DNA of 64,000 nt from Bin87 sp034423595 (lineage in GTDB: Bacteria; Chloroflexota; Dehalococcoidia; Lucifugimonadales; UBA3495). A model generated the notes under the pieces. The model was given only the letters and a program-made list of their open reading frames with translations, was not told the origin of the DNA and did not search any database. The first letter of the stretch is position 1, and the number at the start of each line of letters is the position of its first letter. The stretch spans positions 1,364,001 to 1,428,000 of the forward strand of contig OZ242258.1 in the NCBI GenBank assembly GCA_965207025.1. The letters run 5' to 3'. The position numbers were made by a program, and so were the translations under genes. Of this stretch, positions 35,786 to 44,376 are shown piece by piece.

Positions 35786-37099
35786 GTGATTGACCGATAC
35801 TCCAGGCCCGATATGAAAAAGGTCTGGTCGGACGAAAACAAATACCGGATGTGGCTGGACGTGGAACTGGCCGTCTGCGAAGCATGGACGGAGGCCGGCG
35901 TTATCCCGCTTGAGGATATGGAGTCGCTCAGGTCGGCGACCTATAACCACAGCCGGATGATGGAAATATTCGAGACTACGCGGCACGACGTGACCGCTTT
36001 CCTCCGTTCCATCACCGAGACCCTGGGACCCGAAGGCCGCTGGCTGCACCTGGGAATGACATCCTCGGACATGCTGGACACCGGGCAGGCTTTGCAGATG
36101 GTAGCGGCGGCTGATCTCCTGCTGAAGGAAATCGACGCCGCCATAGACGCCGTGAAAGACCAGGCGGTGCGGCACAAGGACACCCTGATGATGGGACGAA
36201 CCCACGGTGTTCACGCCGAACCCATGACCTTCGGTTTGAAGCTCGCCCTATGGTGGGATGAATTGCGTCGGCAGCGCGAGCGCATGGAAGCTGCCTGCGA
36301 GTCAATCCGTGTTGGCAAAGTCTCCGGTGCCGTCGGCACTCACGCCACCATACCCCCGCACATCGAGGATCGGGTCTGCGCCCACCTTGGCCTCAAGGTC
36401 GCCCCCGTTTCCAACCAAGTGGTGCAGCGCGACCGGTACGCTCACTTCATCACCACCTGCGCGCTGGTCGCCGCCTCGCTGGAGAAATTCGCCACCGAAA
36501 TTCGCGGAATGCAGCGGACGGAGATCCACGAAGTCGAAGAGCCTTTCGGCGCGGGCCAGACCGGCTCCTCCTCGATGCCCCACAAGCGCAACCCCGAACT
36601 GACCGAACGCATCTGCGGGCTCGCCCGAACCATCCGAGGCAACGCCATACCCGCGCTGGAAAACGTTGCCCTCTGGGGCGAACGGGACATCAGCCACTCT
36701 TCCTCCGAGCGAATCATCCTTCCCGACACCTGCCTGATGCTGGACTACATCCTCAGCATTTTCACGCACGTGATGAGTGGCCTGCGCGTTGACGTTGATC
36801 GTATGTGGCAGAACCTGGAGAGCAGCCGCGGGCTGATATTCAGCCAGCGGCTGCTGCTGACGCTGGTGGAAGAAAAGGGCCTCTCCAGAGAGGAAGCCTA
36901 CGACATCGTCCAGCGCAATGCCATGCGCGCCTGGGACGACGCCCAGGACTTTCGCCAACTGCTCAAGAACGACCCCCAGGCAGCCGAACACCTCACCGAA
37001 AGCGAAATGGAAGCGCTGTTCGATTACGGCTACTACACCCGTTACATCGACGACAATTTCCAGCGCATCGGCCTGATCCCCGCCGCTGTTATTGCTTGA
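35786..37099 (+). CDS. purB: Adenylosuccinate lyase
   Basis: Cleaves SAICAR and adenylosuccinate. 437 residues from GTG 35786 (GGAGG 10 bases upstream, homology from IDRYSRPDM). Motifs TSSDMLDTGQAL, GRTHGVHAEPMTFG, and the fumarase-superfamily signature GSSSMPHKRNP. The open frame continues upstream to 35357 over the HAD gene but that part is a shadow. Confidence 0.96.
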   Translation: MIDRYSRPDMKKVWSDENKYRMWLDVELAVCEAWTEAGVIPLEDMESLRSATYNHSRMMEIFETTRHDVTAFLRSITETLGPEGRWLHLGMTSSDMLDTGQALQMVAAADLLLKEIDAAIDAVKDQAVRHKDTLMMGRTHGVHAEPMTFGLKLALWWDELRRQRERMEAACESIRVGKVSGAVGTHATIPPHIEDRVCAHLGLKVAPVSNQVVQRDRYAHFITTCALVAASLEKFATEIRGMQRTEIHEVEEPFGAGQTGSSSMPHKRNPELTERICGLARTIRGNAIPALENVALWGERDISHSSSERIILPDTCLMLDYILSIFTHVMSGLRVDVDRMWQNLESSRGLIFSQRLLLTLVEEKGLSREEAYDIVQRNAMRAWDDAQDFRQLLKNDPQAAEHLTESEMEALFDYGYYTRYIDDNFQRIGLIPAAVIA

Positions 37100-37133
37100 A
37101 CCAATTCCGACCATCTTGGGAGCAACGCCAGCC

Positions 37134-38036
37134 ATGATTATTGAAACCCGAATGCCTAACCGAATGCACCGCGGCAAGGTCCGGGATACCTACCAGTTGA
37201 ACGATGACCTGCTGCTGATGGTGGCCACGGACCGCATATCCGCTTTCGACGTGGTGCTGCCCAACGGAATCCCGGATAAGGGCGCGGCGCTCAATGGCAT
37301 GTCTGCGTTCTGGTTCGGGCTGACCGAGCACATCGTGCCCAACCATCTGGTAGCGTTGGCCGACTCGCCGGAGGCAGCCGCCTACGCCGATAATCCGATC
37401 ATGTCGGATACGGCATACGCAGAGGACGATGTCGCGCGTCAGGCCATGGTTGTCAAAAAGGCGGAGCGTATCGATATCGAGTGCATCGTGCGCGGTTACA
37501 TCACCGGGTCGGCTTGGGGCGAATACCGCCGCCAGGGAACCGTATCCGGCAAGGAGATGCCCGCGGGCCTGGTGGAAGGAGACCTGTTTCCCGAGCCGCT
37601 GTTCACTCCCACCACCAAGGCGGAAGAGGGGCACGACGAGAATATGTCCGACGCCGAGGTCGAGGCGATGGTAGGCGCCGAAATGGCCCAAAAACTGGCC
37701 GATACCAGCAAAGCGGTCTATCTGTACGCCCACGACTACGCCAGGGAACGCGGCATCGTGCTGGCCGACACCAAGATGGAATTCGGCATCATCGACGGCG
37801 AACTCACCCTGATCGATGAATTGCTCACGCCCGACTCCAGCCGTTTCTGGGACGCCGAAGGTTACGCTCCTGGAAAGTCTCAGCCCAGCTACGACAAGCA
37901 GTTTGTGCGCGATTGGCTCACCGCCCGGGGCTGGAACCAGGAGCCTCCCGCTCCCGAGCTTCCCGACGACGTGGTGCAGCAAACATCGAAGTTGTACCGG
38001 CAGGCTTACCAGCTTTTGACCGGGCAATCGCTGTAA
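37134..38036 (+). CDS. purC: SAICAR synthetase
   Basis: 300 residues from ATG 37134. Motifs GKVRDTYQL, TDRISAFDVVLPNGIP, the SAICAR synthetase IECIVRGYITGSAWGEY, and LIDELLTPDSSRFW. TTG 37092, overlapping the purB stop, is an alternative but lacks an SD; GGGAG lies 10 bases before ATG 37134. Confidence 0.96.
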   Translation: MIIETRMPNRMHRGKVRDTYQLNDDLLLMVATDRISAFDVVLPNGIPDKGAALNGMSAFWFGLTEHIVPNHLVALADSPEAAAYADNPIMSDTAYAEDDVARQAMVVKKAERIDIECIVRGYITGSAWGEYRRQGTVSGKEMPAGLVEGDLFPEPLFTPTTKAEEGHDENMSDAEVEAMVGAEMAQKLADTSKAVYLYAHDYARERGIVLADTKMEFGIIDGELTLIDELLTPDSSRFWDAEGYAPGKSQPSYDKQFVRDWLTARGWNQEPPAPELPDDVVQQTSKLYRQAYQLLTGQSL

Positions 38037-38068
38037 GGCGCATCACCAAATTCCTTCAGGGGTCCGAA

Positions 38069-38770
38069 TTGCCACCGTCCAGACACCGCCGCCGGCGAGC
38101 GGATCGCCGCTCCAGCCGGCGTACTCTTCCGGTCGCGGCCTCCGGGGGGTTCCGGAGCCGTTGGCTGCTGGTTTCCTTCGCGGCCATCGCCGTCCTGTTC
38201 ATTGTCGCCCTTTTGGTACCCGTTGTGCTGCCGGTCAATTTCGGCGGCGGCAGGGGCAGCGCCGACGGATATGTCCAAGGGGTCGGCACACAGGTTCAGA
38301 CGTCCGAGGATCGGGCGCATTTCGCCGATAATTTCACCATCGCAGACGTAAGCGGCGGAGAAGGCTACTCCACCACGCCGCCGACCTCCGGCCGCCACTG
38401 GAACGGCTGGGCGGCCTGCGGCTTCTACGGCCCCGAGCAAACGCTGGCCGACGAGCGCATCATCCATAACATGGAGCACGGCAACATCGTGGTCAGCTAC
38501 AACTTCACGGACCCCGATCAGATCCAGGAGCTTGAGGACGTTTTCGACTCGATTGGCAAAACCAATCTTTGGGGCGTTGCCCGGTTCTACGATCAGATTC
38601 CTGAAGGGACAGTGGCTTTGACCACCTGGGGCGTTATTGACGGGCCGATGGACGGGATCCAAAAGGATCGGATCGAAGCCTTTTTCGACGCCTATTCGGG
38701 CACGCTGAGCCCCGAATTTCCCAACGGCGGCGCTCCCTGCACCCAGGGCGGCGTTATGAATCCCGCCTAG
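38069..38770 (+). CDS. DUF3105 membrane-anchored protein
   Basis: About 233 residues from TTG 38069 (AGGGG 7 bases upstream). Very basic N-terminus, one membrane helix (SFAAIAVLFIVALLVPVVLP), then an extracytoplasmic DUF3105 domain with PPTSGRHWNGWAACGFY, HNMEHGNIVVSYN and TTWGVIDGP. The conserved His/Glu cluster suggests a metal or ligand site, but function is unknown. A tandem paralogue follows directly. Confidence 0.75.
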   Translation: MPPSRHRRRRADRRSSRRTLPVAASGGFRSRWLLVSFAAIAVLFIVALLVPVVLPVNFGGGRGSADGYVQGVGTQVQTSEDRAHFADNFTIADVSGGEGYSTTPPTSGRHWNGWAACGFYGPEQTLADERIIHNMEHGNIVVSYNFTDPDQIQELEDVFDSIGKTNLWGVARFYDQIPEGTVALTTWGVIDGPMDGIQKDRIEAFFDAYSGTLSPEFPNGGAPCTQGGVMNPA

Positions 38771-38786
38771 CTTTCCGTCGCGACTG

Positions 38787-39602
38787 ATGCTGGCGCGGGC
38801 GTTGACGGCGATCCTCGCGGTCGCGCTGTGTTCTTTGCTAATCGGATGCCAATCCGGTGAGGGTCTCGTCGAACCCGAACCCGCTACCGTGTCAATTGAG
38901 ACCCCCACCCCAACGTTCACTTCCGTGCCTCCGCCAACACCTGAGATGACAGTTGAGATACTCCCGACATCAACTCCGGTTCCCACTACCATGCGACCTT
39001 CTCCAACGCCAGCATCCACCGTCCCGTTGGATAACGTTGTTCCTCCGCCCATTCCTTCCGTCCCGCCACCGTCTCCAACACCGCCTGCGCTCACGTTGAA
39101 CGAAGTGCCTACCACGGACGGGCCGGTCCGCACCGCCATCATGCCCAGTCGTGACCACTTCCCAACCCAGCTACGTATCTTCAACATCGTGCCCGAAGGC
39201 TACAGCACCGTGCCTCCAACTTCCGGCCGGCACTGGGATGCCTGGAGCAGCTGCGGCTTTTACAACTACCCGCTGCCCGATGAACTGCTGGTCCACAACC
39301 TGGAGCACGGCAACATCATCGTAAGTTATAACCTTACCGACGAAAGTCAGGTGGCCGCGTTGCGCGACGCTGTGGGCGCGATCCCGTTCGCCCGTGAATA
39401 CGCCATCGTTCGCCGCTACCCTCTCATCCCCGAAGGAATGGTCGCGCTGACCACTTGGGGCGTGCTAGATCGGATGCTGGGCGTTGATCCCGAGCGCATC
39501 GCCCGGTTTTTCCGGGATTACCCAGGCGACACCGGCCCCGAGTTCCCCAATGGACTGCCATGCACCACCGGAGTCCAGATGACCCCATCCTCGGGCGGTT
39601 AG
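38787..39602 (+). CDS. DUF3105 lipoprotein with Pro/Thr-rich linker
   Basis: 271 residues. Signal peptide with lipobox LLIGC (Cys21), a Pro/Thr-rich unstructured linker (~28-110, rich in PTPT and PPP), then a DUF3105 domain: PPTSGRHWDAWSSCGFY, HNLEHGNIIVSYN, LTTWGVLDR. Paralogous to the gene 16 bases upstream but lipid-anchored. Probably exposed on the outer face of the membrane. Function unknown. Confidence 0.78.
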   Translation: MLARALTAILAVALCSLLIGCQSGEGLVEPEPATVSIETPTPTFTSVPPPTPEMTVEILPTSTPVPTTMRPSPTPASTVPLDNVVPPPIPSVPPPSPTPPALTLNEVPTTDGPVRTAIMPSRDHFPTQLRIFNIVPEGYSTVPPTSGRHWDAWSSCGFYNYPLPDELLVHNLEHGNIIVSYNLTDESQVAALRDAVGAIPFAREYAIVRRYPLIPEGMVALTTWGVLDRMLGVDPERIARFFRDYPGDTGPEFPNGLPCTTGVQMTPSSGG

Positions 39603-39649
39603 CAACTCCATGCCGCCCCACGGGTTTGACCGTGAAAAGGACCTGTAAC

Positions 39650-39904
39650 GTGTTTCTTGCCCGCGTGTACGTAACCTTGAAACCTGCCGTCAACGACCCG
39701 CAGGGTTTGACCGTCATGGGCGGGCTGCACAGCCTGGGGTACGACGCCGTATCCGACGTGCGGGTCGGCAAGTATATTGAGATTCGATTGGATGCTGGCG
39801 ACTTGGAAGAGGCCGAGCAAGCCGTCGCCGGGATGTGCGATCAGCTTCTTGCGAATCCGGTGATTGAAGATTTCCGGTTCACCCTGGAACAGATTTCGGA
39901 ATAG
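39650..39904 (+). CDS. purS: Phosphoribosylformylglycinamidine synthase subunit PurS
   Basis: 84 residues, the usual PurS size. Begins FLARVYVTLKPAVNDPQGLTV (family core ..V.lk..vlDpqG) with GYDAVSDVRVGKYIEI. GTG 39650 with AAAAGGA 9 bases upstream. PurS complexes with PurQ and PurL, which are not in this window; here it closes the run. Confidence 0.92.
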   Translation: MFLARVYVTLKPAVNDPQGLTVMGGLHSLGYDAVSDVRVGKYIEIRLDAGDLEEAEQAVAGMCDQLLANPVIEDFRFTLEQISE

Positions 39905-39911
39905 GGGCTTG

Positions 39912-39964
39912 CAGGGGCGAATGATAATTCGCCCCTGTTGGATTCCCGCTTTCGCGGGAATGAC
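39912..39964. repeat. Two adjacent dispersed palindromes (GGGGCGAAT and GATTCCCGC types)
   Basis: CAGGGGCGAAT...ATTCGCCCCTG at 39912-39937, then GATTCCCGCTTTCGCGGGAATGAC at 39941-39964, between the converging purS and thioredoxin-like genes. Confidence 0.8.
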
Positions 39965-39974
39965 GGGGCGTGAA

Positions 39975-40559
39975 TTAGTGGGCGTGCTCCTTCAGCATAT
40001 CCACCAGTTCGTCCACCGTGGCCTTTTGCCAATCTGAAGCGCGAGCAGCCGTGCGGGCGCGCCGCTGGCGACCAAAGTCCTGATCAGAGATGTCGGGATC
40101 CTCCGACCGGATGGCGGCTTCGATTTCTCCCTGCTCCCGGTTGGCGGCTTGCGAACGTTCAATCCAGTGGCAAATGTATTCGTGGCCCTGGTCGTAGAAC
40201 ACGGCGACCGGGATGGACATGTACTTCCCCTCTTTGAGGAACTCGTTCATGATGTCGTGGTTCTCGTCCCGGGGGAAGATCCTCAACTCCAGGCCGGCTG
40301 CCTCCGCGACCCGCGCGAGCACGGGCAACTCACGCACCACATCGCCGCACCAGTCCTCGCCAATCACCATCATCCGGGCCGGCCCGCGCTCCGCGTTAGT
40401 GAGTTCCTTGAGCGCGTCAGTCTGAGCAGATTCGAGGCTGACATTGGCGTAGTACTCCTCGATGCGGGCCTTGTTGACTTTTACGCTGTCCATGTATTCG
40501 TCGTAGGTCATTCCCTGAGCATAGCGTTCCGGGGTCACCACGCTGGTTTGCTGAGCCAT
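39975..40559 (-). CDS. Thioredoxin-fold protein (single-Cys-Gly-Asp motif)
   Basis: 194 residues from ATG 40559 (GGGAGG 7 bases upstream). A thioredoxin-like core: MVIGEDWCGDV (~residues 66-76) with one Cys instead of CxxC, followed by GLELRIFPRD and SIPVAVFYDQGHE (cis-Pro region). The family (thioredoxin-like, often called TrxA-type DUF) is common; disulfide reduction through a single Cys would need a resolving thiol. Next gene upstream is another small CxxC protein. Confidence 0.78.
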   Translation of the reverse strand: MAQQTSVVTPERYAQGMTYDEYMDSVKVNKARIEEYYANVSLESAQTDALKELTNAERGPARMMVIGEDWCGDVVRELPVLARVAEAAGLELRIFPRDENHDIMNEFLKEGKYMSIPVAVFYDQGHEYICHWIERSQAANREQGEIEAAIRSEDPDISDQDFGRQRRARTAARASDWQKATVDELVDMLKEHAH

Positions 40560-40696
40560 CTTCAAACCTCCCTTTTATTTCCAAGTTGTCATTCCCACTT
40601 CCCTTTCCACTCGTCCTTCGACAGGCTCAGGATGAGCGGAACAGGGTTCGCTACGAGTCATTGTTCGGGCGGGCCGCCGGCCCGTCAGCCGATTTC

Positions 40697-40912
40697 TCAA
40701 CCCTTCTGGCCGCGGAATCCCGTTTCCACCTTGCCGTCCGGCCACACGATGATGGGAACGGCATCGCCGTAATCAAGGGCCTCGTCCAGCGTGTCCTGGC
40801 TTTGATCCACCCGGCGCTCCTCATACTCCACGCCTTCCCGGCGCCAGGCGGCCCGCAGTGAGTCGCAGGCGGGGCACACCGTCAGCGTGTACACGATGGG
40901 GATGTCTGCCAT
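40697..40912 (-). CDS. Glutaredoxin-like protein
   Basis: 71 residues with CPAC (13-16) after the first strand (IPIVYTLTVCPACDSLRAAW) and AVPIIVWPDGK (cis-Pro and GSH-binding region). Short glutaredoxin/NrdH-like fold. Divergent from the 41013 gene. Confidence 0.8.
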   Translation of the reverse strand: MADIPIVYTLTVCPACDSLRAAWRREGVEYEERRVDQSQDTLDEALDYGDAVPIIVWPDGKVETGFRGQKG

Positions 40913-40972
40913 GATTTCCTCCCTTCCCGTTGGCCTGTGTTGCGCCGCATTCTACAACTTTGCAGCCGCCGC

Positions 40973-40981
40973 TGCTATAAT
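40973..40981 (+). promoter_or_regulatory. Extended -10 promoter before 41013
   Basis: TGCTATAAT, with TATAAT at 40976-40981, 31 bases before the ATG. No clear -35. Confidence 0.5.
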
Positions 40982-41012
40982 CCGCCCGATTCTTCCCAGC
41001 AAGGAGATTAGG

Positions 41013-41342
41013 ATGATTGCCCTGATTGTCGAGATCAACATCAAGCCCGGATTCAAGGACCAGTTCATGGAATCCATGCTCGGCGACGCCCGTGGATCCA
41101 ACAACGACGAGCCTGGTTGCCTGCGCTTCGACGTGCTACAGGATAACGAGGACGAGAACAAGCTGCACCTGTTCGAGGTGTACGAAGACGACGCGGCCCT
41201 GGACGCCCACCGGAATGCTCCCCACTTCATCAAGTGGCGCGAGGAGTGCGCGGACTGGTTCGCCACGGAGAACGTCCGCAAGATCGCCACGCCGGTTTAT
41301 CCCGCGCCCGAAAAGTGGGAAAAGCGCCCTCCGGCGGACTGA
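41013..41342 (+). CDS. Antibiotic biosynthesis monooxygenase (ABM/LsrG-like) domain protein
   Basis: A 109-residue ferredoxin-like dimeric alpha/beta barrel protein: EINIKPGFKDQFMESML..., EPGCLRFDVLQD, and FEVYEDDAALDAHRNAPHFIKW, typical of ABM/YgiN/LsrG quinol or heme monooxygenase-like proteins. ATG 41013 with AAGGAG upstream. Substrate unknown. Confidence 0.85.
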   Translation: MIALIVEINIKPGFKDQFMESMLGDARGSNNDEPGCLRFDVLQDNEDENKLHLFEVYEDDAALDAHRNAPHFIKWREECADWFATENVRKIATPVYPAPEKWEKRPPAD

Positions 41343-41371
41343 ACCCACGCATCGGTTGCCAGCGGCACGTT

Positions 41372-41399
41372 GTAGGGGCGAATAATTATTCGCCCCTAC
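41372..41399. repeat. Dispersed palindrome GTAGGGGCG...CGCCCCTAC
   Basis: Near-perfect palindrome (GTAGGGGCG-AATAATTATT-CGCCCCTAC) between converging genes 41013 and 41401. Confidence 0.8.
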
Positions 41400-41400
41400 G

Positions 41401-42723
41401 TTACATCTGACGCTGCAATACCCGCCGGAAACCACGCACAAAGGCGTCCACCTCAATCTCTCCGAGTTCGGTGGACATGGCCCCGACCAAGTTGGGCGCC
41501 AGCAGGAAACCTTCGTTGAGCATCCCCATAAACACCCTTTCGCCCAACGCCTTGTCGCAGGCGGCGATGTCCCGGTAGTTGCGGATCGGTTGGTCCGTGA
41601 AATGGATGCCAAACAGCGATCCCAGCCCGGTGACCAAGACCGGTTGCTCCAACTCGGAGCAGATTTGCCGCAGCCCCTGACGCAGCATCTCGGTCAACTC
41701 CGTCAGGCGTCGGTACACCGTCGGCGTCAGCTGGGTCAGGGTGGCGACTCCCGCCGCCATGGTTACCGGGTTGGCGTTGAAGGTGCCTCCGTGGTTGATT
41801 ACCGGCCCGCTGAGCGGACTGTACAGACTCATGATGTCCGAACGGCCACCGAAAGCGCCCACCGGGAAACCGCCGCCGATGATCTTGCCCAATGCCGTCA
41901 TATCCGGCGTGATCCCGTAATGCTGCTGCGCTCCGCCGGGTAGAACCCGAAAACTGATGACTTCATCGAAGATCAGGAGGGCGCCGCTGGCGTCCGCGAA
42001 GTCCCGTAGCATTTGGAGGTATGCCGCATCCGCCGGCAGCATACCCACTGATCCCATCACGGGCTCAACAATTACGGCGGCTAACTCGTCGCCATACCGG
42101 TTCAGGATATCTCGCGCCACGTCCACGTCGTTGTACGGAATGATGACCGCCTGATCCAGCGTTCCAGCCGCGAGTCCCGCGCTGGACGCTACCGGCGTGG
42201 GGTTGTCGTAGTCTCCGCCGGTCGCCGGGTCGATACGCAGACTGACCATCACCGCATCGTGGGTTCCGTGATAGCCACCCTCGACCTTAGCGATCTTGCT
42301 GCGTCCGGTGTATGCCCGCGCTGCCCGAATCGCGTTCAACGTGGCCTCGGTACCGGAATTGGTGAACCGCACCTGATCGAATGATGGCACCCGTTCGCAC
42401 AACAGCGATGCCAGCTCGACCTGGTGACGATTGGGCGAGTTGTAGGCCAGCCCACATTCCATCTGTTCACGGGCGGCCTGGAGCACCGGGGCCGGCCCAT
42501 GGCCCAGGATCATGGTGGTCATCGTGTTGATGAAATCGAGGCGCTCAACGCCGTCGGCATCGGTAACTACGGATCCCCGGGCGGATTCGGTAAAAATGGG
42601 ATATGGCTTCCAGAAGATCGAGTGCCGGCTATCGCCGTCGGGCAAGTACCGGCAAGCCTCTTCCCATAATGCCCGCGACTTGGGCGTGGTTTCCATATAC
42701 CGGATCAATTCGTCTGTAGGCAA
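41401..42723 (-). CDS. Class III PLP aminotransferase (glutamate-1-semialdehyde aminomutase-like)
   Basis: 440 residues. Family features: NSGTEATLNAIRAAR, GGYHGTHDA, FDEVISFR, and the PLP Lys in TALGKIIGGGFPVGA. Close to HemL but without adjacent haem genes; many such enzymes act on other amino compounds, so I do not assign hemL. TTG start, GGGGAG 7 bases upstream. Confidence 0.85.
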   Translation of the reverse strand: MPTDELIRYMETTPKSRALWEEACRYLPDGDSRHSIFWKPYPIFTESARGSVVTDADGVERLDFINTMTTMILGHGPAPVLQAAREQMECGLAYNSPNRHQVELASLLCERVPSFDQVRFTNSGTEATLNAIRAARAYTGRSKIAKVEGGYHGTHDAVMVSLRIDPATGGDYDNPTPVASSAGLAAGTLDQAVIIPYNDVDVARDILNRYGDELAAVIVEPVMGSVGMLPADAAYLQMLRDFADASGALLIFDEVISFRVLPGGAQQHYGITPDMTALGKIIGGGFPVGAFGGRSDIMSLYSPLSGPVINHGGTFNANPVTMAAGVATLTQLTPTVYRRLTELTEMLRQGLRQICSELEQPVLVTGLGSLFGIHFTDQPIRNYRDIAACDKALGERVFMGMLNEGFLLAPNLVGAMSTELGEIEVDAFVRGFRRVLQRQM

Positions 42724-42756
42724 AACTGCACTCCCCTATTTTGCTATGCGTTCTCT

Positions 42757-42826
42757 GGATTCCCGCTTTCGCGGGAATGACGGGGTCAGGGGCGGGAATG
42801 ACGGGTCAGGGGCGGGAATGACGGGC
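42757..42826. repeat. Palindrome followed by a ~20-bp tandem repeat
   Basis: GATTCCCGCTTTCGCGGGAATGAC (42758-42781), then three copies of gggaatgacggg(g)tcaggggc up to 42826, between the MFS gene stop and the aminotransferase start. It is probably slippage expansion of the palindrome's end. Confidence 0.75.
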
Positions 42827-42838
42827 AAGACTGCCTTT

Positions 42839-44239
42839 CTAGTCAGCGCCTGCGGGGTTTGCGGCCGCCACGGGTCGAGCCTCGCCTCGGAAGAAGATGC
42901 CACGCCAGAACCCGCTGCCGACCACGGTTCCCACTACGACCAGTGTGAACGCCGCGCCGGACACGGCCATGATCATGCCCGCTGGCCAGTGGTCGGCCAA
43001 AGCGCCGTAGAGAAGGTTCGCGAAAGCCATGCTACCGCCAACGTGCATCGAGTACACCGATGCCACGCGGCCCCTGATCTCATCCGGCACCACCGAATGG
43101 ATCACGGTGTGCGTGATAGTCATGAAGCCCGAAGTACCTAGACCCATTAGGACCGCGGCAAATACCGATATTCCGGTTTGGGACGATAATCCCAACCCTA
43201 TAGGCGTCAGGCTGCTGGTAAATCCCAGCAACAGGAATACCCTCCCCCTGGTCAGGTGGCTGACAATACCGCCCACGAATACGGACGATAGCAAAGCGCC
43301 GATTCCCAGAGCCGTCATCAGCGCGTAAACATCGTTCTGGTCGAACGTGACCCCGTCGGCGGATAGTTTTTCCAGCGCCAGCGGCGGCAGCATGGATTCA
43401 AAAGACATCACCAGCACGCAGTGGGCCAACGCCATAAGGATGATTCCGAAGATCAACGGCGTGGTGTACGAGTACACGAATCCGGCGGCTGTGTTGGACC
43501 AGAAACTCCGGTTGCGGTCGATTACCCCGCTGGAAACCGTCCGGATGCTGAGCGCCGCGAACAGCGCGACGAGGTAGAACACGGCGCACGCCCAGAAGAC
43601 CACGGCGGATGTACCGATGGTCAGAACCAGGTTCTGAATCGAGAACGACGCTCCGCCTGACTGGAACACCGCGCCGGCGCCCACCAAGACTGAGACGGCC
43701 AGCAGGATGGCCGGCCCGACCGCTCGCGATCCCTGCTGCATGGCCTCGTTCAGGGCCACCGCGTTGGGCAGTCGTTCCCGGTCCACCAGATTCGGAGTCA
43801 GTGATTGAGCAGCGGTCTGCTGGGTGGCTCGCAAAGTGCCGTTGATAACGGCAAGCGCAACCACGTACCAGGGATTGTCAACCCCCAGCATCACCAGCAC
43901 TGCCATCACCGACGCCTGGACCAGTTGCAGCGCGTACACCCACTGCAACAGCGTCTTGCGCGTCACCTTGTCAGCCAGATACCCGATGAACGGGGTGGCG
44001 AAAAAGCGGGGCGACATTGCCGCAAAGGTGATCAGCCCTACCCACAATCCCCACGTCGCGTGTAGCTCCGGAATACTGAACACCCAAGCACCGCGCGCAA
44101 CGATCAGCGCCCAAGCTCCGCTGCCGCTGCTCAGGGAGGCTATGGCCAGGAATCGGAAATCTCTGAAGACAAGTGCAGCGAGGAACCTGTAGGCTTTCTG
44201 TGCCAGGTAACTGCGCTGCGGGGCGGAATCCGTGGCCAT
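42839..44239 (-). CDS. MFS transporter
   Basis: A 466-residue major-facilitator-like permease with about 11-12 hydrophobic segments. Typical loops: RFFATPFIGYLADKVTRKTLLQ and GIVSHLTRGRVFLLLGF, with VPDEIRGRVASVYSMHVGG, as in MFS_3 (enterobactin exporter/ EntS-like). Substrate unknown; efflux is likely. Strong promoter upstream, close to the left end of the transposon. Confidence 0.85.
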   Translation of the reverse strand: MATDSAPQRSYLAQKAYRFLAALVFRDFRFLAIASLSSGSGAWALIVARGAWVFSIPELHATWGLWVGLITFAAMSPRFFATPFIGYLADKVTRKTLLQWVYALQLVQASVMAVLVMLGVDNPWYVVALAVINGTLRATQQTAAQSLTPNLVDRERLPNAVALNEAMQQGSRAVGPAILLAVSVLVGAGAVFQSGGASFSIQNLVLTIGTSAVVFWACAVFYLVALFAALSIRTVSSGVIDRNRSFWSNTAAGFVYSYTTPLIFGIILMALAHCVLVMSFESMLPPLALEKLSADGVTFDQNDVYALMTALGIGALLSSVFVGGIVSHLTRGRVFLLLGFTSSLTPIGLGLSSQTGISVFAAVLMGLGTSGFMTITHTVIHSVVPDEIRGRVASVYSMHVGGSMAFANLLYGALADHWPAGMIMAVSGAAFTLVVVGTVVGSGFWRGIFFRGEARPVAAANPAGAD

Positions 44240-44310
44240 CTGGTTACTCCGACTGCATTCGAGCGACCGACGGATCGTCGAAAGAGCGACTTGCGCGGGG
44301 GTATTCGCGC

Positions 44311-44338
44311 ATTATAACCCACGCGCCCGGAGGGTCAA
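44311..44338 (-). promoter_or_regulatory. Promoter of the MFS gene, next to the transposon
   Basis: Minus-strand TTGACC (44338-44333), 16-base spacer, TATAAT (44316-44311), about 72 bases before the MFS ATG. The transposon target site begins 8 bases upstream of the -35. Confidence 0.65.
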
Positions 44339-44345
44339 ACCGCTC

Positions 44346-44353
44346 TGGCCGTT
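44346..44353. repeat. Left target-site duplication of the transposon
   Basis: TGGCCGTT here is repeated exactly at 48694-48701, just outside the opposite terminal inverted repeat. Eight bases fits IS1-type transposition. Confidence 0.88.
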
Positions 44354-44376
44354 GGTAGTGTCTCACTTTGAATTTG
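44354..44376 (+). repeat. Left terminal inverted repeat
   Basis: GGTAGTGTCTCACTTTGAAT..., pairing with 48671-48693 with two mismatches. The transposase stop codon (44363-44365) lies inside it. IS1-family ends typically begin GGTnnTG. Confidence 0.88.

Noticed and set aside
41401..42723. Assignment as HemL
   Set aside because: Only the family is clear; no haem-pathway genes are nearby and the family includes many other aminotransferases.
42773..42826. Short repeats resembling a CRISPR array
   Set aside because: Units are contiguous with no spacers, and no cas genes are near. No CRISPR array is seen in the window.
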